Below are positions 1-8,116 of a stretch of DNA of 51,871 nucleotides, in pieces. The notes beneath the pieces were generated by a model. That model was not told the origin of the DNA. It made no database searches and saw only the letters and a program-made list of their open reading frames with translations. This stretch comes from Symbiodinium natans (taxonomy: Eukaryota; Sar; Dinophyceae; Suessiales; Symbiodiniaceae). Location: positions 323,517-375,387 of the forward strand of contig CAJNDS010002154.1 of the NCBI GenBank assembly GCA_905221605.1. Reading direction: 5' to 3'. Made by a program: the position numbers and the translations under genes. Every line of letters starts with the position of its first letter. Position 1 is the stretch's first letter.

Positions 1-3000
1 CATGGTGATTTCTGGCCAATGTAATCTAGGGTGCCCTACTCTGCGTCTATGTAATCTGCGATAGGCATGGGCTGATTGGAAAACGGTCTGGTGTTCTATG
101 GTGTCGGCATGTCGCAATATGTGTCCGAGATAAGAAATTCTGGCGGAGATGATACGCTGCGAGGGGGAAAGAATAGCTGGGGCGTGTTCATAAAGGAGGC
201 CGGCAATGTATTCGTTGGAACATTGCTGGTCTGAAGGTGATAGGATTTTATGGTAGTACGACGATTTGAGGTTAAAAATCTGTCGTAATACTTGGTAGTG
301 GAGCTTATTGAGCTTAGTGAGGTTAGCCTGGGAGTACATCTGTGACTCCGAGCCGTAAAGAAGAATGGCAAGCACTAGTTGGTTATGGACCAATAGTTTT
401 CTATTAACAGAGATTGACGGGTGGCGGAAGAAGTCCTTCAAGGACTTGGCCGCCTGCGATGCCTGGGCATATCGCTTGTTGGTATCCTTTGTGGCAGAAG
501 CGTTAGTGGTTAGAACCGCACCGAGATAGTCGGCGTGATCAGTTGGCTCGATTTTTAAGGAAGGGTCCGGTTTAGGATAACGAGCCTCAACACAAAAATC
601 GCAAGTACATGGGAGTTGGTAGTTTTTGATTAGATAAATCGGAAGTGTGGTGTTGATGGTAAGCAAATGGCATTTTTCAATATTTAAGGACATGCCTCTT
701 CTGAAAGCGAGGGACTGTAAGGTATGTAGTAGTCGGTGAAGCGCCTGTTGAGTACGCGAGAGTAGGACAGTGTCATCTGCATATTCTACGTCGCAAAGGG
801 GGGAGTCAGACTGAAGTACCGTAGGGAGAGGGCCAAAAGCACTTTTGTAAGTATCATACGTGTCCTGGAAAAGCACCGATAAGGTGATGATGAATAAATA
901 AGGCGAAAGTGGGCAGCCTTGTCGTATACCTCTGGAAAATTGTTTGCGGGAGGATCGGGCGTTCGAATCTTTTACTGCAAATTGGCAACCTTGGTATATT
1001 GAGAGAATTGCTGCCGTAAATGCCGGGTGAACGCCGATTCTTAGCAAGGCATTTTCTATCGCGACATGGGTGACGGAATCGAAGGCCTGCGCCCAGTCAA
1101 GAAAAAGGGCGTAAAAAGTTTCTTGGTGACGTTCGTGAAGTTCTATGAGTCGTCTGATAATGAACAATGGGGTTGAAGTGGATCTGCCTGACCTAAAACC
1201 GAATTGAACTGTGGAGATGCGGTCGTCAATTGCCGTTTTTAAACGATAATGAATCATGGAAGCGTAGATTTTATAGACGGTGTTGATCAACGAGATGGGA
1301 CGATAACTTTCAGGAAGAGTGGGATCTTTCTTTTTGCCCTTGAAAATCATTATTACGTCGGCGATCTTCCAGCTGTCAGGAGAAGCAGCTTCCTTGAAGG
1401 CTTTGTTGAAGTGCGCGAGTAATGCTATATGTACTGATCGTGGGGCAAATTTCCAGAGCTCAGCTGGGACACCGTCAGGCCCTGCGGCTTTGCGGTGTTT
1501 CAAGCGCGACAATGCGCGCTGAAGGTCTTGGTCATCGAAAGGAGAAAGGTCAAGAAGGGCCGGGGGAAATAGTAAGGTACTAGGAAGGGGAGGAGTAGGG
1601 ATGTGGTTCCATACGTTAGTGGATAGATGATTCGCAAAAACCTGCGGTTTCTCTGTGGAGGTGGACATACGGCCATTGGGCTTACGTACGCCTTTTGTTT
1701 TGGGATTGTATGACTTGCGCAAGAAACGTAGAGTGGACCACTGTTTGGAGGGTGGACCGGTTGAATCTTGTAGTAGGTTGTCACAGGTGTGTTGTCGTTT
1801 TTCCTTTCTGGCTCGACGCTTAATAATTTTTCGCAGCCTTTTTAGTGTTTCATGCTCCGAAGGGGGGGTTGAGTGAACAATGTCTATGAGACGTTTGGTC
1901 TTGTTAGAGAGATAGGAACGCTTGTACTGCGTTGGTAGAGTTGGGGGGGGCGCGGCGGCAATTGCCGCACGTTGTAAGGCTCCTGCCTGCTCGGCTAAAG
2001 TGAGGTCCAGGAAAGCGGCAGGAGCCGGCGCTGTGGCGTTTTCCACTACTAGTGGTCGAACGGGCGGGGCGTGTCTGCCCCTTTGTGCATCAGTAGAAAC
2101 TCCTCTTTTAGCAAGGGAGTCAGCACGGTCATTGCCTTGTTGCCCGGAGTGGCCCTTTATTTTCAAAATTGATATGGGCATATGGGGGAGTAAGAGATCG
2201 AGAGTTTTATGAATGAGTGATAGTAGATACGTATGTTCTGTGGTGGTGGATAAACCATGTATGAGGTCAAGAGCGAATTGGGAATCTGTGAAAATGTTGA
2301 GTGACGAGATGGAGTGAGAAGTTCGGTGCCGAAGAACATAATCCAATGCTTCGAGAATTGCTTGTAGTTCACCTGAGTTGTTGGAACCGACGGGTGCTTG
2401 GGGAAGGTTGAGGCCTACTGGCCCATACGAGTCCAGATGGGCGCGTGCATCCTGAAAAGTGAACGCCCAACCTGCCGGGTTTCCTACAGCTACGTGGTAT
2501 TGGTCTGGGCAAGAGCCATCTGTATACACGTCCGTGGCTCCCGGGATCTGATCGTGTTGGAGCATGGACTGCGTTCCTAATATGGGGGCGAGCGCCCTCA
2601 AGAAACTCGCGCGAAACTCGCGCTTGTCCTCTATCGTGGCTGGGGGCTGAATTTTTGGGGCGGGAGGGTCTGCAGGCTTGGCAAATGCATCGAAAGTGAT
2701 TTTAACATAAAGTGGGTAGTGTCGATGGAACCAGGGAAGATTCCATTTAACTTGCGAAGAAATGGCAGGTAGATTGTGTAAATGGTGTCTGTGAGTCAGG
2801 ATATGGTCTATGCATGAGAAATTAAGCGGGGTTGGTGTGAGTGGATCAGCGGAGGGTTCAGAGGCTATTTCGCGGTAAGTAATTCGTTTAGAGGCTGGGC
2901 GAGTATGGAATGAAGACGCGAGTAAAAATTCATTGTTGGCAAGGAATTCCGTAAGCATCTCGAAGTTGGACTGAAAAGTAGAGTCTGGGGAGCCTGGCGA

Positions 3001-4893
3001 TGGAAAGGTCACTGGTCCAATGAAGTCCTGGGGGTCAAGAAGATCACACTCGTGAACACGGGCATTAAAATCGCCCAGGTATATTATGAGCGCAGGCTTA
3101 GGAAGGAGATCGTGGAGGTCCTGTAAGGAGGACCAAAAAGACTCCTTGCGAGCAGCGTCTTGGGCAACGTCAGAGAGTTGACTTGGCGCGTAAACCGACA
3201 CTAGGTGGGTCTGGAGAGGTTGAGTTCTTAGAGTGAGGACTGCCAAACGGCCTGAGTAGGGGAGAAAATCAGAGATGAGTGGGACACTGGTAGGAGCGAC
3301 GTAAAAGCCGACCCCGGCCATGTGCTCTTGCGGGGTTCCAGAAAGCAGAAGGCGGCCACCCTTGGGCCTTAGCTCATCCGAGGATTGCGACTTTGTTTCT
3401 TGGAGCGCTATTATATCAACGGAATGGCGCCTAGCGAACATAGCTAACGATTCGTGCTTGGCATGTCCTATAAGGGTTTCTATGTTGAAGGTGATGACAT
3501 GTAGCTCGTTTTTCTCTGGTCTGAGCGGGAGTGTCCGCTGGGGAAGGTCGAGGCAAGAGCGCTGAACATATCTCTTGAACAGATCGGCTCTGGAGCCCGA
3601 GGTGGGAGAGAGGGAATTGCGCGGAAAGGCGCGTTGAATTTGCAAAGGGCTATTCGTTACCCTTTTCAGGGGGAGCCGGGGGTGGACTAGGGTAAATTTT
3701 CCATCCTCCAGCACGTCTTGGATCCATTTACGGTAGTCGCGTCTAGATTGCGCGCGGTTAAGCTGATATTGAGATTGCCGGCGAAGCATAGCGTTAGTGG
3801 AACGTAGCTGTTGGTGTGTTCTTCCCCCTGACGCACAGCGAGATTCGTGGCCACTAGCCTGAGTTATCTGTTGTCTGTTGTACGCGCCGTGGAGCGCGAA
3901 GAGGTTGCGCAAACAATTCTTGGGCTGACCGTGGCCCCCCGGCGTGCCGCTGGCGGCTCTCGCAGCACAGAGATGCGTGTATAGATTGCGGGCTTTTGTG
4001 CCATAAAATACCTGGTATTGGCGACGTCCTCTTCTACAAAACCACAGCGACAAATGTGCTTGACAATAAACGAATTTATGGATCATCATCCCGTTTTTGA
4101 GAGTAATAGGCCAGGAATGAAAATATGATGGCATATACTCAAACGACCTGTCTATGAGTGAGCAATTACAAATCCCACACCAAGTATTGCCGTTTACGGC
4201 GTGCTGGAGTCGATTCCTTTGTTTTCTCGAAAGGGCGAAAGCGTGCCCTGCTTTGGACGTGTAGAGAGCGAGCCCCTCCGGAAAATGGTTCTGGGTGTTT
4301 CGGCAAACTAGTAGGGTATCGCAACCTGCTTTGGAAAGGGCTCGCGGGAAGAGGCGCAGGCATTGCTGGCCTGCTCTGCAAACTTTCCCTGGCTGGCCAT
4401 GAAGGACAAAAGGAGGGAACCAAAAGCTAGCTCGGAGCACAAATAACCTAGCAAACCCGAAAGAGGGGCAGGGGCAAAACGTCAAGGGATTTGGGGCGTT
4501 ATTGAGTTCAAGAGCAATCTTTGTAATGCGCGGGGATATTGTTCTGTTAAAGGCAATCTGGCCCCCGAAGGGGATAATGGCAATCCGACCCCCGAAGGGG
4601 ATATTGGCAATCATGCCCCCAAAGGGGGTACTGGCAATCAGGCCCCCGAAGGGCGTAGTGGCAATCTTGTTCCCCGTAGGGATAGTGTCAATCCGACCTC
4701 CGCAAGGGATACTGTCAATCAACGAAGCTCCCAAAGAGGGGAGGCAGGCAAGAGAAAGAAGCCTAGAAAGAACTCGTTCGTAGTGGAACCACTTAACTCT
4801 AAACAAGGACGTCAAGATCAAATGGCCTTCGGAAAAAGAGTCACTAGAGCGCTGCACCATAAGCTTCAAGCAGGGCTGCGGGATTAGTGTCAT
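1..4893 (-). CDS. LINE ORF2: APE endonuclease - RNase H - reverse transcriptase (partial, open at left edge)
   Basis: I checked codon by codon that this frame has no stop from 4917 down to base 1, giving over 1600 codons; the first ATG after the upstream TGA is at 4893. The APE endonuclease spans about 3510-2700: TFNIETL (Asn at 3486-3484), LQETKS (Glu 3399-3397), YLGDFNAR (Asp 3072-3070) and CIDHIL near 2810. The RNase H spans about 2530-2090: VYTDGS (Asp 2520-2518), NNSGELQA (Glu 2370-2368), IFTDSQ (Asp 2286-2284) and GHSGQQGNDRADSLAKRG. The RT spans about 1570-480: YRPISLINTVYK, FLDWAQAFDSV, GIRQGCPLSPYLF and the catalytic YADD at 783-772. A Cys/His-rich stretch near 4180-4040 could bind zinc. 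The first 450 residues before the endonuclease are otherwise unrecognised. In most RNase H-bearing LINEs the RNase H follows the RT; here it precedes it. Confidence 0.95.
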   Translation of the reverse strand, partial: MTLIPQPCLKLMVQRSSDSFSEGHLILTSLFRVKWFHYERVLSRLLSLACLPSLGASLIDSIPCGGRIDTIPTGNKIATTPFGGLIASTPFGGMIANIPFGGRIAIIPFGGQIAFNRTISPRITKIALELNNAPNPLTFCPCPSFGFARLFVLRASFWFPPFVLHGQPGKVCRAGQQCLRLFPRALSKAGCDTLLVCRNTQNHFPEGLALYTSKAGHAFALSRKQRNRLQHAVNGNTWCGICNCSLIDRSFEYMPSYFHSWPITLKNGMMIHKFVYCQAHLSLWFCRRGRRQYQVFYGTKARNLYTHLCAARAASGTPGGHGQPKNCLRNLFALHGAYNRQQITQASGHESRCASGGRTHQQLRSTNAMLRRQSQYQLNRAQSRRDYRKWIQDVLEDGKFTLVHPRLPLKRVTNSPLQIQRAFPRNSLSPTSGSRADLFKRYVQRSCLDLPQRTLPLRPEKNELHVITFNIETLIGHAKHESLAMFARRHSVDIIALQETKSQSSDELRPKGGRLLLSGTPQEHMAGVGFYVAPTSVPLISDFLPYSGRLAVLTLRTQPLQTHLVSVYAPSQLSDVAQDAARKESFWSSLQDLHDLLPKPALIIYLGDFNARVHECDLLDPQDFIGPVTFPSPGSPDSTFQSNFEMLTEFLANNEFLLASSFHTRPASKRITYREIASEPSADPLTPTPLNFSCIDHILTHRHHLHNLPAISSQVKWNLPWFHRHYPLYVKITFDAFAKPADPPAPKIQPPATIEDKREFRASFLRALAPILGTQSMLQHDQIPGATDVYTDGSCPDQYHVAVGNPAGWAFTFQDARAHLDSYGPVGLNLPQAPVGSNNSGELQAILEALDYVLRHRTSHSISSLNIFTDSQFALDLIHGLSTTTEHTYLLSLIHKTLDLLLPHMPISILKIKGHSGQQGNDRADSLAKRGVSTDAQRGRHAPPVRPLVVENATAPAPAAFLDLTLAEQAGALQRAAIAAAPPPTLPTQYKRSYLSNKTKRLIDIVHSTPPSEHETLKRLRKIIKRRARKEKRQHTCDNLLQDSTGPPSKQWSTLRFLRKSYNPKTKGVRKPNGRMSTSTEKPQVFANHLSTNVWNHIPTPPLPSTLLFPPALLDLSPFDDQDLQRALSRLKHRKAAGPDGVPAELWKFAPRSVHIALLAHFNKAFKEAASPDSWKIADVIMIFKGKKKDPTLPESYRPISLINTVYKIYASMIHYRLKTAIDDRISTVQFGFRSGRSTSTPLFIIRRLIELHERHQETFYALFLDWAQAFDSVTHVAIENALLRIGVHPAFTAAILSIYQGCQFAVKDSNARSSRKQFSRGIRQGCPLSPYLFIITLSVLFQDTYDTYKSAFGPLPTVLQSDSPLCDVEYADDTVLLSRTQQALHRLLHTLQSLAFRRGMSLNIEKCHLLTINTTLPIYLIKNYQLPCTCDFCVEARYPKPDPSLKIEPTDHADYLGAVLTTNASATKDTNKRYAQASQAAKSLKDFFRHPSISVNRKLLVHNQLVLAILLYGSESQMYSQANLTKLNKLHYQVLRQIFNLKSSYYHKILSPSDQQCSNEYIAGLLYEHAPAILSPSQRIISARISYLGHILRHADTIEHQTVFQSAHAYRRLHRRRVGHPRLHWPEITM
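4552..4722 (-). repeat. 27-bp tandem repeat inside ORF2 N-terminus
   Basis: GGCAAT or GTCAAT recurs at 4552, 4579, 4606, 4633, 4660, 4687 and 4714, exactly 27 bp apart: six units plus a partial seventh. On the minus strand each unit encodes nine residues of the type I-A-x-x-P-F-G-G-x. The period is a multiple of three, so copy-number change would not break ORF2. The plus strand is also open here, but that is a by-product of the repeat. Confidence 0.93.
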
Positions 4894-4917
4894 ACTTTGT
4901 GCTCGGGATGTTAGGGG

Positions 4918-7900
4918 TCAACACACAGCGACCTGTGCAACCCAATCATACTTGGAGTTTCTGTGCTGGTGTTGAAATACGGTCCATGCCGTTTTCCACG
5001 CTAACCAATGCGCACCCCCTTCGGCGAGCGCGAGCATTAAGGTTTCCATTATGTTACCTTTATTGGTGTGGGCTCGGGATTTGACATACTGAATGTCGTT
5101 CTGGGAAAGCTGAAGGAGGGGGAGGATGTACTCCAAGAGCAGGACGAGTTGGTCATTGGGGGCTTGGAGTTGGGACTTAGTACTATCCTTGAGAACGCCG
5201 TATATTGCCGCAACCTGCCAGAAAACTCCATCAAAGAACAGGGAACCGAACCCTGCCGAAGTGGCAACTCCTGCGTTGTTGAAAGGGGGCTGACCCAAAA
5301 CACAGGCCTTCAAGGTCTGATCATAGTCCAGAAACCAGACGAACTCTTCAGCCAGAGTCTGGAACAAATCCGTGGTCGTTCTGGCCCACGCGCTATCCAG
5401 GAACCACACTAGCAGGTCGCGGGACCACTGCAGCGGTGGAGGGTTAGGCTGTTCATTGCAAGCCTGGTCATATGCTAAGTGGAAGGAAGAGGCCAAGAGC
5501 CTGTCCCAGGGAATGAGCTGACAATGCGCTATGTCAAAGTCTAGGGCCCAGGAAGGCAAGTGGTACTTCTTGGTAAGCCGGGGCCCGTGGGACTTCCATA
5601 CGTGCTTAAAGTACTGGTTAAACCATGATGCAAGGTGAAAAGTTGCTAGAAGGATGTCGTCTGCAAGGGGGCCATACATGTTATAGATGCGATCTTCCAT
5701 GTCCCATGTGGGGTTGACCCAGGCGGGCTTAGTCGGGCGCGGGAGGGGGATTAGGTGTCCGAGGTCCCCTTCATACATTACGACGACCCAGTGCGCTGCA
5801 TACTGACTCGGTGAAAATTGTTCTCGCCAAACACCCTCAATTTTGGACTTCATGGCTTGAAGGAGTTGAGTGGTTTCAGGGGTGGCTTCCTGTATGGTGT
5901 CGAGCTCATAGAGAAGACGATCCATCATCAAAAGTTCGGCCTTTCTTGGGGTGGGGTCGGAGGACCAGTTGTCTCTAACTTGTTGGGAGGACCAGTACTT
6001 GCGATGTTCTCTACAAAACTCACATGCTGGGGAATGTCCTAAGGGTTGGGCGCAAATAACGCCGGCTTCATTGAGGCAGGGGCAGATCAAGGTTCTTAGT
6101 GGGGCTGTGTCTTTCCACTGAAAGCCCGGGGGAACTGGGTGCCTACCGCATTCCTGGCAATCAATATTGAACCCAAGAGCGCATGAACATGTGGAGCAAA
6201 TGACTACCTGCTGGAGCTGGGAATATCCTTTCTTGCCTTCTTGGTAGGAGTGCTTCGTCTGTTGTTTGGCTCCCTTGTTAGCGGTGGAGCGGGCATCTCC
6301 ATACAATGGCTGGGACTGGGGCGCAAAGCGGTTATACGGGCCAGAGCCCCAACGATCTCCATTGTTGTCGGTATCATTGTTGGGGTCCTTCCAATTTGTG
6401 CGATGATCATGGTCTCTTTCTTTCCAATCGCCTTTTGCTTGGGATTTACCGTGTCCCTTCTTGGACCCTTTAGCTGGGTAGCTGGAATACGAATACGAGG
6501 TGGAATAGTTCTGGGTGAAACGGCCCCACGCGGTTTGGATCTGCTTGCCCTTACCGGAGGGTCGGGACTTAGGGGAACCCTTTGTGAAATCCTCTGCCAC
6601 ACCATGGTCCTGGAAAGCTTGGGCTGTGAGGGCCGTAAGGCCACCTGCTCCCTGAAACGGCAACATGGGGTGAGACTCTAAGAGGCTCGCAAGCTCAGAG
6701 GAAATTCGGACTGGCATGACGGGGTACGTGAAAGCCTGGAGGCTAGCGAGGGTTGTGAGGTCGAAGGCCTTGTCAAAGGAAGCGCGCTGCGTGGTGGTGC
6801 GGTCAATGGTGGCCCTGCGGAGGGCCTGTATCAGCTGTACCGTGTCGTGGAGTCGCTTTGTGAATTTGGAATGCCACTTGACCAGAAACTCGTCATAGTA
6901 CTTCTCGTGAACCAGCAAAAGACACGTATAACGGCGAGGGTAACGGGGATCCAACACGTAGGCGACCTGGGCCAGAAGCTGCTTGGGCTCTTCGTCTCTT
7001 GGAGTCCAAATCTGGAGGGTCTGCCTCCAGGTCTGCAGGTCCGGGGTGTCTGTGCACTCAGCGAGGAGGTCGATTAAGGCGTAAAACGGCTGCATGGCCA
7101 GTCTGTCGTCGGTGGGCAAGTCCTGCTCGATTCTGATTTTGCAGTCTGGGATGTCTGGCGACTTCCAATATCTGCGTGTTTGCCGCATGTAGTCTCGAAA
7201 CTGCTGAGCCTGCATCTCTGTGACAAACTCTACTCGGGCCACCGAGGAGTGCGAAGTAACCATATGGTTGTGGAGGGCCGCGATGTCTGTCCATTGTAGA
7301 CCAGCTCCGTTGACATAGTGGTACAAGTTGCTGTCCAACGTTTTCTTGTTAAAAAGGGCCGGGAGGTCCAGGAGGAGAACTGTCTTGTTGGCTCGGGCAC
7401 GTTCCAGTACTTGCAGTTGGGCTGAGTGTCTTTCAGTGGTAATCTGCTGCATGGAAAACTCGGCTTGGACCTGGTTGTAAAAGAGATCACAGCATTGATA
7501 AAGCTTGTCCATGTTCGGCAGCATTGACTGCTTGTGGTACTTCATCATTGCCTGCTGCAAGGAGGTATTGTCAGTGACTTCAGGGAGGGGAACGTCCTGC
7601 TCATTGCCCGGGCTGAATATTCTCTTCTTCGTAGCAGCCTGCTTGAAATCTCCAGTGGTCGGGTCGTACTTCTCTGTGGCGTTGTGGATGGCAAGAAAAT
7701 CCGCGCGCGCTGTGGCGCTTGACTTCAACTTGTCTTGTAGAGTGGGGTCGAGGTCGGCGAAGTTGATATCTAAATCAGTAAGCTTGTCGATGAAAGTGCG
7801 TATTTCCTCATCTTCCTGTAATCGCGCCTTCTTCTGAGGCGAGAGTTCGGGCGCCTTCTTGGCTGCCGACTGTTGGGCTTGCCATTGACGAAACTGTTCA

Positions 7901-7992
7901 AGGTCTTCTGAACTCAGAGCCGGAAGGCTCGGCGTAGGCGTGGGTTCTGTGTCGTTCAACGCGTCGGGCTCGGACTTTGCTGCGGTATCCAT
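4918..7992 (-). CDS. LINE ORF1 protein (RRM-like segment, Cys-rich segment)
   Basis: This 1024-aa protein starts at an ATG preceded in frame by a TGA at 7998-7996. The N-terminus (about residues 1-110) is acidic and Pro/Ser-rich. Residues of about 200-270 contain VLLLDLPALF and a later VARVEFVTEMQAQQFRDYM, a spacing that looks like the RNP motifs of an RRM fold, as found in many LINE ORF1 proteins. About residues 465-590 are basic and rich in Gly, Lys, Ser and Tyr, suggesting RNA binding. About residues 595-670 contain repeated CxxC-type pairs (CSTC, CQEC, CPCL, CEFC), a likely zinc-binding module. The C-terminal 350 residues are Trp-rich and unrecognised. It probably binds element RNA to form the transposition particle. 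It ends at a TGA in the same frame as ORF2. Confidence 0.85.
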   Translation of the reverse strand: MDTAAKSEPDALNDTEPTPTPSLPALSSEDLEQFRQWQAQQSAAKKAPELSPQKKARLQEDEEIRTFIDKLTDLDINFADLDPTLQDKLKSSATARADFLAIHNATEKYDPTTGDFKQAATKKRIFSPGNEQDVPLPEVTDNTSLQQAMMKYHKQSMLPNMDKLYQCCDLFYNQVQAEFSMQQITTERHSAQLQVLERARANKTVLLLDLPALFNKKTLDSNLYHYVNGAGLQWTDIAALHNHMVTSHSSVARVEFVTEMQAQQFRDYMRQTRRYWKSPDIPDCKIRIEQDLPTDDRLAMQPFYALIDLLAECTDTPDLQTWRQTLQIWTPRDEEPKQLLAQVAYVLDPRYPRRYTCLLLVHEKYYDEFLVKWHSKFTKRLHDTVQLIQALRRATIDRTTTQRASFDKAFDLTTLASLQAFTYPVMPVRISSELASLLESHPMLPFQGAGGLTALTAQAFQDHGVAEDFTKGSPKSRPSGKGKQIQTAWGRFTQNYSTSYSYSSYPAKGSKKGHGKSQAKGDWKERDHDHRTNWKDPNNDTDNNGDRWGSGPYNRFAPQSQPLYGDARSTANKGAKQQTKHSYQEGKKGYSQLQQVVICSTCSCALGFNIDCQECGRHPVPPGFQWKDTAPLRTLICPCLNEAGVICAQPLGHSPACEFCREHRKYWSSQQVRDNWSSDPTPRKAELLMMDRLLYELDTIQEATPETTQLLQAMKSKIEGVWREQFSPSQYAAHWVVVMYEGDLGHLIPLPRPTKPAWVNPTWDMEDRIYNMYGPLADDILLATFHLASWFNQYFKHVWKSHGPRLTKKYHLPSWALDFDIAHCQLIPWDRLLASSFHLAYDQACNEQPNPPPLQWSRDLLVWFLDSAWARTTTDLFQTLAEEFVWFLDYDQTLKACVLGQPPFNNAGVATSAGFGSLFFDGVFWQVAAIYGVLKDSTKSQLQAPNDQLVLLLEYILPLLQLSQNDIQYVKSRAHTNKGNIMETLMLALAEGGAHWLAWKTAWTVFQHQHRNSKYDWVAQVAVC

Positions 7993-8116
7993 GGCTCAAG
8001 AGCTCGGAGAATCTGTTCTTAAAGAACAAGGAAAAGGACGAAGATGTTCAAAACAACTGGAAGGCTTCGACAAGAGGACCTATGATCGATAAAAAGCGAG
8101 AGACTAGAGAACGTCA
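7993..8116. other. Short divergent spacer between the two retroelements
   Basis: These 124 bases separate the ATG of the LINE ORF1 (minus strand) from the first ATG of the multi-ORF element (plus strand). A 13-nt perfect inverted repeat, GTTCTTAAAGAAC, lies near 8013-8025. No TATA-like box or dinoflagellate spliced-leader relic was seen. The 5' boundaries of both elements must fall inside this interval, or one element interrupts the other. Confidence 0.6.

Larger units (their letters stand above)
1..7992 (-). mobile_element. LINE-type (non-LTR) retrotransposon, 3' end outside window
   Basis: This is a two-ORF element read on the minus strand: ORF1 at 7992-4918, then ORF2 from 4893 leftwards off the window. 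It carries an APE endonuclease, an RNase H and a reverse transcriptase, with no integrase, protease or LTR, so target-primed reverse transcription is the expected mechanism. The 5' UTR must lie within 7993-8116 or be truncated, because the first plus-strand ORF of the neighbouring element starts at 8117. The 3' UTR, tail and target-site duplication are not visible. Both long ORFs are intact over about 2650 codons apart from one TGA between them, so this is a young or still functional copy. The coding strand is rich in A and C. Confidence 0.93.

Noticed and set aside
4502-4783. 93-aa plus-strand ORF with repeated RPPKG units
   Set aside because: It is the antisense reading of the 27-bp in-frame repeat of LINE ORF2.
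6204-6681. Pair of 146-aa ORFs on opposite strands
   Set aside because: Both lie wholly inside LINE ORF1 in other frames and are shadows of its basic Gly/Lys/Ser-rich segment.
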